DNA of 64,000 nucleotides. It comes from Algibacter pectinivorans (GTDB lineage: Bacteria > Bacteroidota > Bacteroidia > Flavobacteriales > Flavobacteriaceae). Both the position numbers and the translations under genes were made by a program. The notes below the pieces were generated by a model. The model was not told the origin of the DNA. It saw only the letters and a program-made list of their open reading frames with translations, and ran no database searches. The stretch spans positions 1 to 64,000 of the forward strand of contig NZ_FOMI01000009.1 in NCBI RefSeq assembly GCF_900112595.1, in the 5' to 3' direction. Within the stretch, counting starts at the first letter, position 1. Every line of letters begins with the position of its first letter. Below are positions 36,241 through 44,248 of this stretch, piece after piece.

Positions 36241-36258
36241 CCTTTAAAACCTCAAAAA

Positions 36259-37836
36259 ATGATACCAGAAGGAATAGACAGACTGCCTATTGGCTCGTGG
36301 ACTAACAAACATGAAAACTTTACGCATCAGCTAGAAGATAATGCGTCCTTTTCACTTTATAACCCACCAGGAGCTTCGGCTAGAGCGCGATACTCTGCAA
36401 CTACCAAAAATTTTCAATGGCTAATTAATCATGCCATAAACAATAACCTTAAACTTCGGGCTTTGGGCAAAGGTTGGTCGTTTTCTAAGGTCGGGGTTAC
36501 AAGAGGTGGTTTGGTCGATACGGTTTCTTTAAACTTTTCATTTCAACCCAAACAAAAGCAAGTCAGTCCGCAGTACGCACAAACACCAGACGATCTTTAT
36601 TTTGTGCAATGTGGTGTAGCTATTTACGAGTTAAACAATAGGCTGTCGCAAAAGCGGCCGCAACGCTCCATAAAAGCATCGGGTGCCAGTAATGGGCAAA
36701 CCATTGCTGGAGCTTTGTCCACCGGAACTCATGGCGCAGGAATTCGTGTTGGAGCCATTCAAGATGCCGTTGTAGGGTTGCATATTATAACTAGCGAAGA
36801 CAAACATATTTGGTTGGAGCGTAAATCGTATCCTGTAGCTTCGCAGGATATGGTCGATTGGTTAGGGGCAGATTTTATTGCAAACGACAACCAATTTAAC
36901 GCTGCATTAGTAAGTTTTGGAAGCTTTGGTTTTATACATGGGGTCATGATAGAAACCGAACCGCAGTTTTTGTTAGAAGAGCACAGAATAGGTAATATCG
37001 CTTATAGCAATCCATTAAAAAAAGCTATGGAAGTGCTAGATGTAACCGATCTTAACATTGCTGCTACCGATGGTAGTACAGATCTTTATCATTTCGAGGT
37101 GTTGTTTAATTTACACAAGTTTGCACCTAACAATACCGAAAAAGGGGCCTTTTTAAAATACATGTTTAAACGGCCTTATCACGATGGGCATCAATTTTTA
37201 AAACGACCAAACGAGTTTTCTTTTGGCGAAGATTTATTGGGTATTATTTCAAAGCTGTTAGACGATTTATCGCCCGTATCAGATTTAGCAGTTCCGCCTT
37301 TGGTAAATGTTATGTACAAAAGAGCATTTGCACCACAAGATGTGGTAACCGGTACCATTAAGGAAATTTTTAATTATACCAAGTTTTTAGGTAAAGTGGC
37401 TAGTGCTGCTATGGGAATAGATATTAAAGATTCGGCCAAAGTAGTGGAGCTAATCATGGAGGTTAATAAACATACGCCTTTTCCTGGTGGTTTGTCTTTG
37501 CGTTATGTAAAAGGCACTAAAGCCACCTTAGGATTTACAAAATTTGATAATACCTGTGTTTTAGAAATGGATGGTATAGACGGACAAGTAGCCAGAAATT
37601 TTTATACAGCCGTTTGGAACAAAATGGAGCAACAAAATATTTCGTACACGTTGCACTGGGGGAAAATCAACTTTAATTTAAACGAAAACCTTATTAGAAA
37701 TATGTACGGTAACACAGCAGTCGATTCCTGGATTAATGCTAGAAACCAACTCATGTCCATACCAGCAATGCAAGTTTTTAGTAACAAGTTTATGCAAAAC
37801 TGTGGCTTAGATAAAATTCATCAAAGCATCACATAA
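36259..37836 (+). CDS. FAD-linked oxidoreductase (D-arabinono-1,4-lactone oxidase-like)
   Basis: A 525-residue flavoprotein of the VAO/PCMH superfamily. The FAD-binding part (about 40-230) has LKLRALGKGWSFSKVG, KASGASNGQTIAGALSTGTHGAG and SFGSFGFIHGVMIE. The C-terminal half ends with YTLHWGKINFN, and the HWGK motif is characteristic of aldonolactone oxidases. The usual histidine for covalent flavin attachment is not obvious, so FAD may be bound noncovalently. No secretion signal is present. Substrate unknown; sugar lactones or polyols are plausible. It follows the small lipoprotein gene by 18 bp. Confidence 0.87.
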   Translation: MIPEGIDRLPIGSWTNKHENFTHQLEDNASFSLYNPPGASARARYSATTKNFQWLINHAINNNLKLRALGKGWSFSKVGVTRGGLVDTVSLNFSFQPKQKQVSPQYAQTPDDLYFVQCGVAIYELNNRLSQKRPQRSIKASGASNGQTIAGALSTGTHGAGIRVGAIQDAVVGLHIITSEDKHIWLERKSYPVASQDMVDWLGADFIANDNQFNAALVSFGSFGFIHGVMIETEPQFLLEEHRIGNIAYSNPLKKAMEVLDVTDLNIAATDGSTDLYHFEVLFNLHKFAPNNTEKGAFLKYMFKRPYHDGHQFLKRPNEFSFGEDLLGIISKLLDDLSPVSDLAVPPLVNVMYKRAFAPQDVVTGTIKEIFNYTKFLGKVASAAMGIDIKDSAKVVELIMEVNKHTPFPGGLSLRYVKGTKATLGFTKFDNTCVLEMDGIDGQVARNFYTAVWNKMEQQNISYTLHWGKINFNLNENLIRNMYGNTAVDSWINARNQLMSIPAMQVFSNKFMQNCGLDKIHQSIT

Positions 37837-37841
37837 AAGTA

Positions 37842-38351
37842 TTAAACCTCTTTTGGGTGTCTCACAGGAAATTCGATAACCTCTAGGTTCTCAATTTTTT
37901 TGCCGTCAATTGTAAAACGAAGCATGGTTCTAACTTTATGAAAACCGTGTTTGCCTACGGCACCAGGATTCATATGGATTAGGTTTAGTTTTTTATCGGG
38001 CATTACTTTTAAAATATGCGAATGTCCGCAAATAAAAAGTCTTGGTGGGTTTTGTTTTATAGCGTCACTAACTCTAAGGTTGTACTTAGGTGGATAGCCA
38101 CCAATGTGCGTGATCCAAACATCGACACCCTCGCACATAAAACGGTTGTGTTCTGGGAATTCTACGCGTACTTCAGCACCATCAATATTACCATAAACAC
38201 CGCGTAATGGTTTTAAAGCCTTTATGGCGTCGGTAACTTTTAAGTCGCCAATATCTCCGGCGTGCCAAACTTCATCAGCCTGCTTAACATACTTTAAAAT
38301 ATCGTTGTCAATATAACTATGCGTGTCCGATAGGAGGAGTATTTTGGTCAT
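37842..38351 (-). CDS. YfcE/MJ0936-type metallophosphoesterase
   Basis: A 169-residue calcineurin-like phosphoesterase. All metal motifs are present: LLLSDTHSYID, HAGDIGD, VYGNIDG, THIGGYPP and FICGHSHILKV ending HMNPGAVG. Small proteins of this type are manganese-dependent phosphodiesterases; the natural substrate is not known. It converges on the lactone-oxidase-like gene with 5 bp between stops. Confidence 0.93.
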   Translation of the reverse strand: MTKILLLSDTHSYIDNDILKYVKQADEVWHAGDIGDLKVTDAIKALKPLRGVYGNIDGAEVRVEFPEHNRFMCEGVDVWITHIGGYPPKYNLRVSDAIKQNPPRLFICGHSHILKVMPDKKLNLIHMNPGAVGKHGFHKVRTMLRFTIDGKKIENLEVIEFPVRHPKEV

Positions 38352-38400
38352 TAATTCGTAACTGTAGTTTATAATGGTAAAGTTATAATTAATTGTTGCA

Positions 38401-38411
38401 AACTACTAGTT
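38401..38411. promoter_or_regulatory. Candidate operator, AACTA-C-TAGTT
   Basis: A perfect 5+1+5 palindrome 50 bp upstream of the phosphoesterase start and 189 bp upstream of the Nramp-like gene. It resembles the palindrome at 38562-38574. The regulator is unknown. Confidence 0.3.
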
Positions 38412-38523
38412 AATGTTATTTATAATATAAGTGTAGGATATTATCTGTTAATTTGTTTTTTTCTTGCTGTTTACTAAATTTTTAATGTTATTTATTATGT
38501 CCAAAGTTCGTTTATGCTCAATT

Positions 38524-38531
38524 TATTTTTG
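38524..38531 (+). promoter_or_regulatory. -7 box upstream of the Nramp-like gene
   Basis: TATTTTTG fits TAnnTTTG. It lies 68 bp before the ATG. No -33 match is obvious. Confidence 0.4.
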
Positions 38532-38561
38532 TAAAATGGAAGATACTCAAAAATTAAAATC

Positions 38562-38574
38562 TAACTATTAGTTA
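38562..38574. promoter_or_regulatory. Candidate operator, TAACTA-T-TAGTTA
   Basis: A perfect 6+1+6 palindrome in the leader of the Nramp-like gene, downstream of the -7 box. This is a position suited to repression. The same half-sites occur at 38401-38411. Confidence 0.35.
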
Positions 38575-38599
38575 AAAAATAACTAAACTAACCACCACC

Positions 38600-39853
38600 A
38601 TGTCAAAATTTAAAATGCTAATTAAAAATCTTGGTCCCGGACTACTATTTGCAAGTATGGCTATTGGTACTTCGCATCTCGTGTTATCTACAAAAGCTGG
38701 AGCTCAATATGGTTGGATTATGATTATCCCAATAGTATTAGCCAACATATTAAAATATCCGTTTTTTGAGTTTGGTATTCGGTATACCAATATTACTGGG
38801 AAAAGTATTATTGAAGGCTATAATAATAGAGGCAGAGGGTATTTATGGTTGTATGCTATTATAACAATTGTAACAAGTATTGCGGGGCCTGCGGCATTAT
38901 GTTCTATTACTGCGGGTCTTTTTATAAACCTTTTTGGTATTCAAAATATCTCGTTTACTACAATTGCTGTGGGCTTATTTATTGTAAATAGTATAATATT
39001 AATTATAGGAAAATATAAGCTTTTAGAGACTACTTTAAAATTTTTAATACCCATTTTATTTTTCGCATTGTTGGCCACAACAGTGCTTGTTATAAAAGTA
39101 GGTCCAGTAACTCCTATAGTAGATTTTAATCCACCAGCCATCTTTAACGAGTTAGGTATATTGTTTTTAATTACGCTTATTGGTTGGATGCCTACTGCAG
39201 TGGAGGCTAGTAGTTGGTTAAGCCTTTGGAGTGCAGAGAAATATAATATAGATGGAAGTAAACCATTACTTAAAGATGCCTTACGCGAATTCAATTTTGG
39301 ATATATTTTAACCACCATATTGGCTATTTTCTTTTTAGTTATTGGTTGTATGACGCTTTATGGTTCTGGAACAGAATTAAGTAGTAATGCTGTAACCTTT
39401 GCAGATCAGGTAATTAATTTGTTTACAACGCATATTGGTAATTGGGCTTATGTTTTTATAGCTGTTTCTGCTTTTGCAACAATGTATAGTACATGTTTAA
39501 CACAGCATGATGCTATTTCGAGAGTGAGTGTGGATATAATTGGTTTGCTTGTTGGCGAGCACGATAAATTTAAAGGTAAAAAGTATTATGTAATAGGCAT
39601 TGTTGCAATAGCTTTAATGAGTATTGTTGTACTTTATACTTTGGGTGCTAATATGGGCTTAATTCTAGCCATTGCCACCGCAACATCTTTTGTGTTGGCG
39701 CCTATTGTGGGGTATATGAATTTAAAAAATGTAATGAGTAGCGATATTCCGGAAGGTGACAAACCTAAAAAAGGATTGCAACTTTTAACTTATGCTGGCA
39801 TATTTTTCTTATCGTGTTTAGCGATTTATTATGCTTGGGTTGTAATTTTTTAA
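38600..39853 (+). CDS. Nramp-family transporter lacking the canonical metal-site motifs
   Basis: A 417-residue protein with about 11 membrane segments of LeuT fold. The Nramp start GPGLLFASMAIGTSHL ... AGAQYGW is clear. In classical metal-importing Nramps TM1 carries DPGN and TM6 carries MPH. Here the TM1 site reads IGTSH (residues 22-26) and TM6 reads WMPTAVEAS (M197-P198-T199). The divalent-metal ligands Asp, Asn and His are therefore not conserved, although Met-Pro is. The substrate may not be Mn or Fe. It is preceded by two similar palindromes that could be operators. Stand-alone gene. Confidence 0.88.
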   Translation: MSKFKMLIKNLGPGLLFASMAIGTSHLVLSTKAGAQYGWIMIIPIVLANILKYPFFEFGIRYTNITGKSIIEGYNNRGRGYLWLYAIITIVTSIAGPAALCSITAGLFINLFGIQNISFTTIAVGLFIVNSIILIIGKYKLLETTLKFLIPILFFALLATTVLVIKVGPVTPIVDFNPPAIFNELGILFLITLIGWMPTAVEASSWLSLWSAEKYNIDGSKPLLKDALREFNFGYILTTILAIFFLVIGCMTLYGSGTELSSNAVTFADQVINLFTTHIGNWAYVFIAVSAFATMYSTCLTQHDAISRVSVDIIGLLVGEHDKFKGKKYYVIGIVAIALMSIVVLYTLGANMGLILAIATATSFVLAPIVGYMNLKNVMSSDIPEGDKPKKGLQLLTYAGIFFLSCLAIYYAWVVIF

Positions 39854-39923
39854 GGCGCTCAGTTCTATTAGTTTCTCAAATTAGCCTAAATAACTTTTTA
39901 AATAATGTCCTTAGCAGTTATGT

Positions 39924-40026
39924 GCGTTAGGGATTGAACGGCATGTTTGAACTCCCTGACGAAGGAAGGAGTGAGTAGTGAAAGCCCGACCCTCGTGGTA
40001 ACCTGCCTGCCGGCAGGCAGGCGCCC
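39924..40026 (+). repeat. Dispersed structured repeat, copy 3, interrupted by a 20-bp palindrome
   Basis: GCGTTAGGGATTGAACGGCA, a stem ACTCC ... GGAGT, then TAGTGAAAGCCCGACC and GTGGTAA. The expected closing CGCCC comes only after the palindrome CCTGCCTGCCGGCAGGCAGG (40002-40021). Removal of that palindrome restores the end seen in copy 1. Confidence 0.82.
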
Positions 40027-40130
40027 AATTTCTCTATACAAAACAACTTTGTTCTATTACGGGAAGTAGCACTAGTAATCTTTTAATATTTAATTAAGAA
40101 GCCACGCTTTATAGGAAGCGTAAATCTAGT

Positions 40131-40138
40131 TATCTTTG
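40131..40138 (+). promoter_or_regulatory. -7 box of truA
   Basis: TATCTTTG matches TAnnTTTG; TTTA sits about 19 bp upstream as a possible -33. Transcription would begin near 40143-40146, which argues against TTG 40143 as the truA start. Confidence 0.55.
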
Positions 40139-40160
40139 TGTCTTGATAAAAACAAAAGTG

Positions 40161-40904
40161 TTGCGGTATTTTGTAGAACTTTCTTATAATGGTAAGGCGT
40201 ACCATGGTTGGCAAATTCAACCTAATGCAATAACAGTACAAGAGGTTGTTGAGAAGGCTTTAAGCACCTTGTTGGGCGTGCCTATTTCCATTATGGGTGC
40301 AGGACGAACGGATGCTGGTGTGCATGCAACACAGCTATTTGCACATTTTGATACCGATGTTGTTTTTGATACGCCTAAGTTAATTTATAAGTTAAATTCT
40401 TTTTTACCTACCGATATTGCCATTCGCGATATTTTTAAGGTAAAAGCCGATGTTCATGCTCGTTTTCATGCCTTGAGTAGAGCGTATGTGTACCGCGTGG
40501 CAATAGAGAAGAATGTGTTTAATGTAGACCATTGTTTTTATGTAAAACATGCTTTGGATGTGGATAAAATGAATGCCGCTGCGAAAATTTTATTTGAGTA
40601 TAAAGATTTTCAATGTTTTTCTAAGACGCATACCGATGTTAAAACGTATAATTGCGACATTATGCAAGCTGAATGGTTGGTTAAAAATGGCGAATTGCAT
40701 TTTGTAATAAAAGCCAATAGGTTTTTAAGAAACATGGTGCGTGCCATTGTAGGAACCATGATTAATATTGGACTTGGTAAAGTTGAGGTTGAAAGTTTAC
40801 ATACCATTATAGCTTCTAAAAATAGGAGTGAAGCAGGGTTTTCGGTGCCAGCACATGGTTTGTATTTAACAGATATTGAGTACCCAAAAGACATAAAATT
40901 ATAA
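40161..40904 (+). CDS. truA: tRNA pseudouridine synthase A
   Basis: A 247-residue enzyme that makes pseudouridine at positions 38-40 of tRNA anticodon arms. RYFVELSYNGKAYHGWQIQP, the catalytic MGAGRTDAGVHA and the late NRFLRNMVRAIVGTMINIG are diagnostic. No ATG start exists. TTG 40161 (fMet-RYFVEL) gives the usual N-terminus. GTG 40158 is an alternative. TTG 40143 would add six residues but falls at the predicted transcription start. The stop is directly followed by the start of the ABC transporter gene, so they form an operon. Confidence 0.94.
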   Translation: MRYFVELSYNGKAYHGWQIQPNAITVQEVVEKALSTLLGVPISIMGAGRTDAGVHATQLFAHFDTDVVFDTPKLIYKLNSFLPTDIAIRDIFKVKADVHARFHALSRAYVYRVAIEKNVFNVDHCFYVKHALDVDKMNAAAKILFEYKDFQCFSKTHTDVKTYNCDIMQAEWLVKNGELHFVIKANRFLRNMVRAIVGTMINIGLGKVEVESLHTIIASKNRSEAGFSVPAHGLYLTDIEYPKDIKL

Positions 40905-42674
40905 ATGAGTAAAACGAAAGAAAATATATTTGATTTTAAGCTTTTTAAGCGTCTTTTTGAATATATAAAGCCTTACAAGGCGGTATTTTTTGGACTTAAT
41001 GTATTGGTGGTTTTATTGGCTATTTTTAGTTCGGCAACGCCATATATTACTAAATACGCCATAGATGATAGTATTGGAAACAGAGTGGAAAAAGACTTTT
41101 TGATTTATATTATTTTAATGCTTGTGGTATTGATTGTGCAAACGGTTTTTCAGTTGCTATTTATTTACTATGCGGCTTGGTTGGGGCAAAATTTGGTAAA
41201 GGATGTGCGTGTTAAACTTTTTGACCATTTACTGCGTTTTAAAATGAAATATTACGACAACTCTTCGGTAGGTTTACTCATTACGCGTGCGGTAACCGAT
41301 ATGGAACGTATTGCCGATATTTTTGGACAAGGTCTATTCATGATTTTTAAAGATTTATTGACTATGGTCGTGGTTTTTGGAGTTATGATATATATAAACT
41401 TTAAGCTTAGCTTAATTGTTTTTATAATGATGCCATTGTTGGTTTATGCCACAAGAATTTTTCAGAAGTATATGAAAAAGGCCTTCGAGGAAGTGCGAAC
41501 CGAAGTGTCTAACTTAAATAGTTTTGTACAAGAGCGCTTAACAGGAATGAAAATTTTACAATTGTTTACCCGTGAAGATGTTGAGTACACAAACTTTAAA
41601 GAAATTAATGAACGGCATAAAAAAGGTTGGCTTAAAACGGTTTGGTATAACTCTATATTTTTTCCGTTACCAGATTTATGTGCATCCATTACCATTGGTT
41701 TGGTTGCTTGGTATGGTGGTTTACGCATGATTGTGGACGATAGTACTATTACCCAAGGAGATTTGGTTGCCTTTGTTATGTTTATGCCTTTACTGTTTAG
41801 GCCGTTGCGCCAAATAGCAGATAAGTTTAACACGCTACAAATGGGCATGGTAGCTGCTACTCGTGTGTTTAAAGTAATCGATACAACATCGCAAATTGAT
41901 GATCATGGTACACAAGTTCCAGAATCGTTTAAAGGGAATATAAAATTTGAAGGTGTGCATTTTAGCTATGTTGAAGAGGAAGAAGTGCTTAAAGGTATTT
42001 CTTTTGATGTGAAGGCAGGCCAAACGGTTGCCATAGTTGGTGCTACGGGAGCAGGGAAATCCACTATTATTAATTTACTAAATCGTTTTTATGAAATTGG
42101 CGATGGCGTTATTAGCGTTGATGGAATTGATATTAAAAGTGTGACTTTAGCCGCTTTAAGAAATCAAATTGCTGTGGTTTTGCAAGATGTGTTTTTGTTT
42201 GCAGATACCATTATGAATAATATTACTTTAGACCATCCAGAAATTACCGAAGCACAAGTGTACCAAGCTGCAAAAGATATTGGGATTCATGATTTTATTA
42301 TGAGTTTACCAAATGGTTATAATTACAACGTTAAGGAACGTGGTGTTATGTTATCTTCGGGGCAGCGTCAATTAATTTCCTTTTTACGTGCTTATGTTAC
42401 CAACCCAAGTATTTTGGTGTTGGATGAGGCTACATCGTCTGTAGATTCGTATTCAGAACAACTTATTCAAAATGCTACCGATAAAATTACAAAAGGCAGA
42501 ACATCTATTGTAATTGCACACCGTTTAGCAACTATTAAAAAAGCAGATAAAATTATAGTAATGGATGCTGGTGAGATTGTAGAACAAGGTACCCATAACG
42601 AGCTACTTAAAAAAGATAACGGCTATTACAGAAATTTATACGAGGTTCAGTTTTTAAAAGAGGAAGTTGCTTAA
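40905..42674 (+). CDS. ABC exporter, fused permease-ATPase (MsbA-like)
   Basis: A 589-residue half-transporter. Six membrane segments occupy about 20-310 and the ATPase about 340-585: Walker A VGATGAGKST, signature LSSGQRQL, Walker B ILVLDEATSS and the H-loop VIAHRL. All catalytic residues are intact, so a homodimer is possible. Substrate could be lipid or drug; the family does not resolve it. It starts immediately after the truA stop (no gap). Confidence 0.93.
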   Translation: MSKTKENIFDFKLFKRLFEYIKPYKAVFFGLNVLVVLLAIFSSATPYITKYAIDDSIGNRVEKDFLIYIILMLVVLIVQTVFQLLFIYYAAWLGQNLVKDVRVKLFDHLLRFKMKYYDNSSVGLLITRAVTDMERIADIFGQGLFMIFKDLLTMVVVFGVMIYINFKLSLIVFIMMPLLVYATRIFQKYMKKAFEEVRTEVSNLNSFVQERLTGMKILQLFTREDVEYTNFKEINERHKKGWLKTVWYNSIFFPLPDLCASITIGLVAWYGGLRMIVDDSTITQGDLVAFVMFMPLLFRPLRQIADKFNTLQMGMVAATRVFKVIDTTSQIDDHGTQVPESFKGNIKFEGVHFSYVEEEEVLKGISFDVKAGQTVAIVGATGAGKSTIINLLNRFYEIGDGVISVDGIDIKSVTLAALRNQIAVVLQDVFLFADTIMNNITLDHPEITEAQVYQAAKDIGIHDFIMSLPNGYNYNVKERGVMLSSGQRQLISFLRAYVTNPSILVLDEATSSVDSYSEQLIQNATDKITKGRTSIVIAHRLATIKKADKIIVMDAGEIVEQGTHNELLKKDNGYYRNLYEVQFLKEEVA

Positions 42675-42734
42675 ATAGAATACTTTTAACTAGTAAATAA
42701 TTATTCTTTAATATTATTATCTAAACCATTATAA

Positions 42735-43520
42735 CTACGCTAAATCGGTTTTAATTATAGTGGTTAACTCTGTAGTGTCCTCAAAAACAACAAATTCACC
42801 ATCTTTAAAATAAGAAATATGCCCTGTTTCTTCACTAACAACTAAGGCTAAGGCATCGGTTTTTTCGGTAACACCAATAGCTGCTCTATGGCGTAAACCA
42901 AAACGCTGCGGAATGTTTTTTTCGTTATTTACAGGAAGAATAACACGCGTAGCTTTTACAATATTATTGCTAACCACAATAGCTCCATCATGTAAAGGGC
43001 TGTTTTTAAAAAAGATACTTTCAATAATGGGCTGTGTAACTTTTATATTCATTTCGTCGCCAGATTGCGATAAGAAATCTAAGTTGTTATTACGCTCAAA
43101 AACAATTAACGCTCCTGTTTTAGACATAGACATTTTGTTACATGCCGAAACTACAGCATCAATATCGGTTTCGTTAGTGGTTTCCGTTTTTAAAAAATTT
43201 ATTTGCTGAAAAAATTTACCACGAGTTCCTAAATTTGTAGATCCTACCATAAGCAAAAACTTCCGTATTTCTGGCTGAAAAACCACAATTAAGGCAATAA
43301 TACCTACTTTCATAAAGCCACCAAATATGCCGGTAAGAAGCTCCATGTTTAGAAAATCGGTTAGCATCCAAGCGCCGTAAATTATAATAATTCCAATAAA
43401 AATATTAATGGCAACGGTGCCTTTAATGAGTCGGTAAACATAGTAAAGTAGCAGTGCTACTAGAATAACATCTATAATATCGACAAGGGTAAATTTTAAA
43501 AGGTCTTTAAAAATATCCAA
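42735..43520 (-). CDS. cdaA: Diadenylate cyclase (c-di-AMP synthase)
   Basis: A 261-residue membrane enzyme that makes the second messenger c-di-AMP from two ATP. Three N-terminal membrane segments (about 10-90) precede a DisA_N catalytic domain with SPLHDGAIVV (DGA) and RFGLRHRAAIG (RHR), both essential motifs. The upstream folP gene is part of the same minus-strand cluster, as in many Bacteroidota where folP-cdaA adjacency is usual. No cdaR or glmM neighbour is present. c-di-AMP typically governs potassium and osmotic balance. Confidence 0.94.
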   Translation of the reverse strand: MDIFKDLLKFTLVDIIDVILVALLLYYVYRLIKGTVAINIFIGIIIIYGAWMLTDFLNMELLTGIFGGFMKVGIIALIVVFQPEIRKFLLMVGSTNLGTRGKFFQQINFLKTETTNETDIDAVVSACNKMSMSKTGALIVFERNNNLDFLSQSGDEMNIKVTQPIIESIFFKNSPLHDGAIVVSNNIVKATRVILPVNNEKNIPQRFGLRHRAAIGVTEKTDALALVVSEETGHISYFKDGEFVVFEDTTELTTIIKTDLA

Positions 43521-43555
43521 TGGAAAGGGGTTTTGGTAAATTTAGTAAAAAAGGG

Positions 43556-44218
43556 TTAATTAAAAATAATTTCGTGATTTGATATTTCAATATTTTCGAG
43601 ATTCAATTTAGTCATTAAAGCCTTTATTGTGATATAATCTTGAAAACTAAGACTGTCATAAAATTCTAAATACAAAAGGGTTTCTTCTAATTGAAAAAGG
43701 TCCTTAATAGTCTCCACTAATGTTGCTTTTGTTGTTTGTAAAACATTGTTGTTGGAGGTTATTATTCTTATGTTCTTTTGGTTAAGGATAACAATATTAG
43801 CGTGGGCGGTTTTTAAGTCTTTAATATATCCTTTAGCGTCGGTAACATAGGCGACATTTGTAAAATCAATAAATCCTAAATTTTTATTACTAATATCATT
43901 GCAGGTAAAATAGTTTTTAACGCCTTCCTTTTTATGACTAGAATTGGCCTTTTTATCTTGAAGGTATTTTATATGCGGAAAAACTTGTTTAAGCGTTAAG
44001 CGTTTATCAACATTAATCAACCAATTTGTAGTGCTTATTAGGTTTTTTCGGTTTAGTTCTACACTATCCGTTTTAGTTTCATCGTAAAATAAGTAACCAG
44101 GGGAAACATCTAAGATTTCTGTAATTTCAGAATGATTAATCTCTGGTAGTAACACAACTTTATCATTTCCGCAGGAAAAGAAAACAGTTAAAAGCAATAC
44201 GTATATTAGGTTCTTCAT
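43556..44218 (-). CDS. Lipoprotein of unknown function between folP and cdaA
   Basis: A 220-residue protein with a clear lipobox (LTVFFSCGND, C16) and a hydrophilic alpha/beta mature part (VSPGYLFYDETKTDSVELNRKNLISTTNWLI). The region AHANIVILNQKNIRI, followed by VETIKDLFQLEETL, loosely recalls periplasmic ExbD/TolR-type folds, but this is weak. It sits 11 bp after folP and 35 bp before cdaA, so the three are likely co-transcribed. Confidence 0.8.
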   Translation of the reverse strand: MKNLIYVLLLTVFFSCGNDKVVLLPEINHSEITEILDVSPGYLFYDETKTDSVELNRKNLISTTNWLINVDKRLTLKQVFPHIKYLQDKKANSSHKKEGVKNYFTCNDISNKNLGFIDFTNVAYVTDAKGYIKDLKTAHANIVILNQKNIRIITSNNNVLQTTKATLVETIKDLFQLEETLLYLEFYDSLSFQDYITIKALMTKLNLENIEISNHEIIFN

Positions 44219-44220
44219 AT

Positions 44221-44248
44221 TCTAACAATCTAACAATCTAATAATCTA
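44221..44248. repeat. Short tandem repeat (8-bp unit) across the folP stop
   Basis: TCTAACAA, TCTAACAA, TCTAATAA, TCTA in tandem. On the minus strand it encodes the last residues and the stop of folP and fills the gap to the next gene. Changes in copy number would alter the folP C-terminus. Confidence 0.65.

Larger units (their letters stand above)
39854..40160. other. Intergenic region with repeat copy 3 and the truA promoter
   Basis: It holds the structured repeat copy 3 (39924-40026) and the TATCTTTG box before truA. Nothing else is recognised. Confidence 0.6.

Noticed and set aside
32192-40026. Dispersed repeats considered as CRISPR
   Set aside because: Copies are kilobases apart, structured and of varying length, with no regular spacers and no cas genes.
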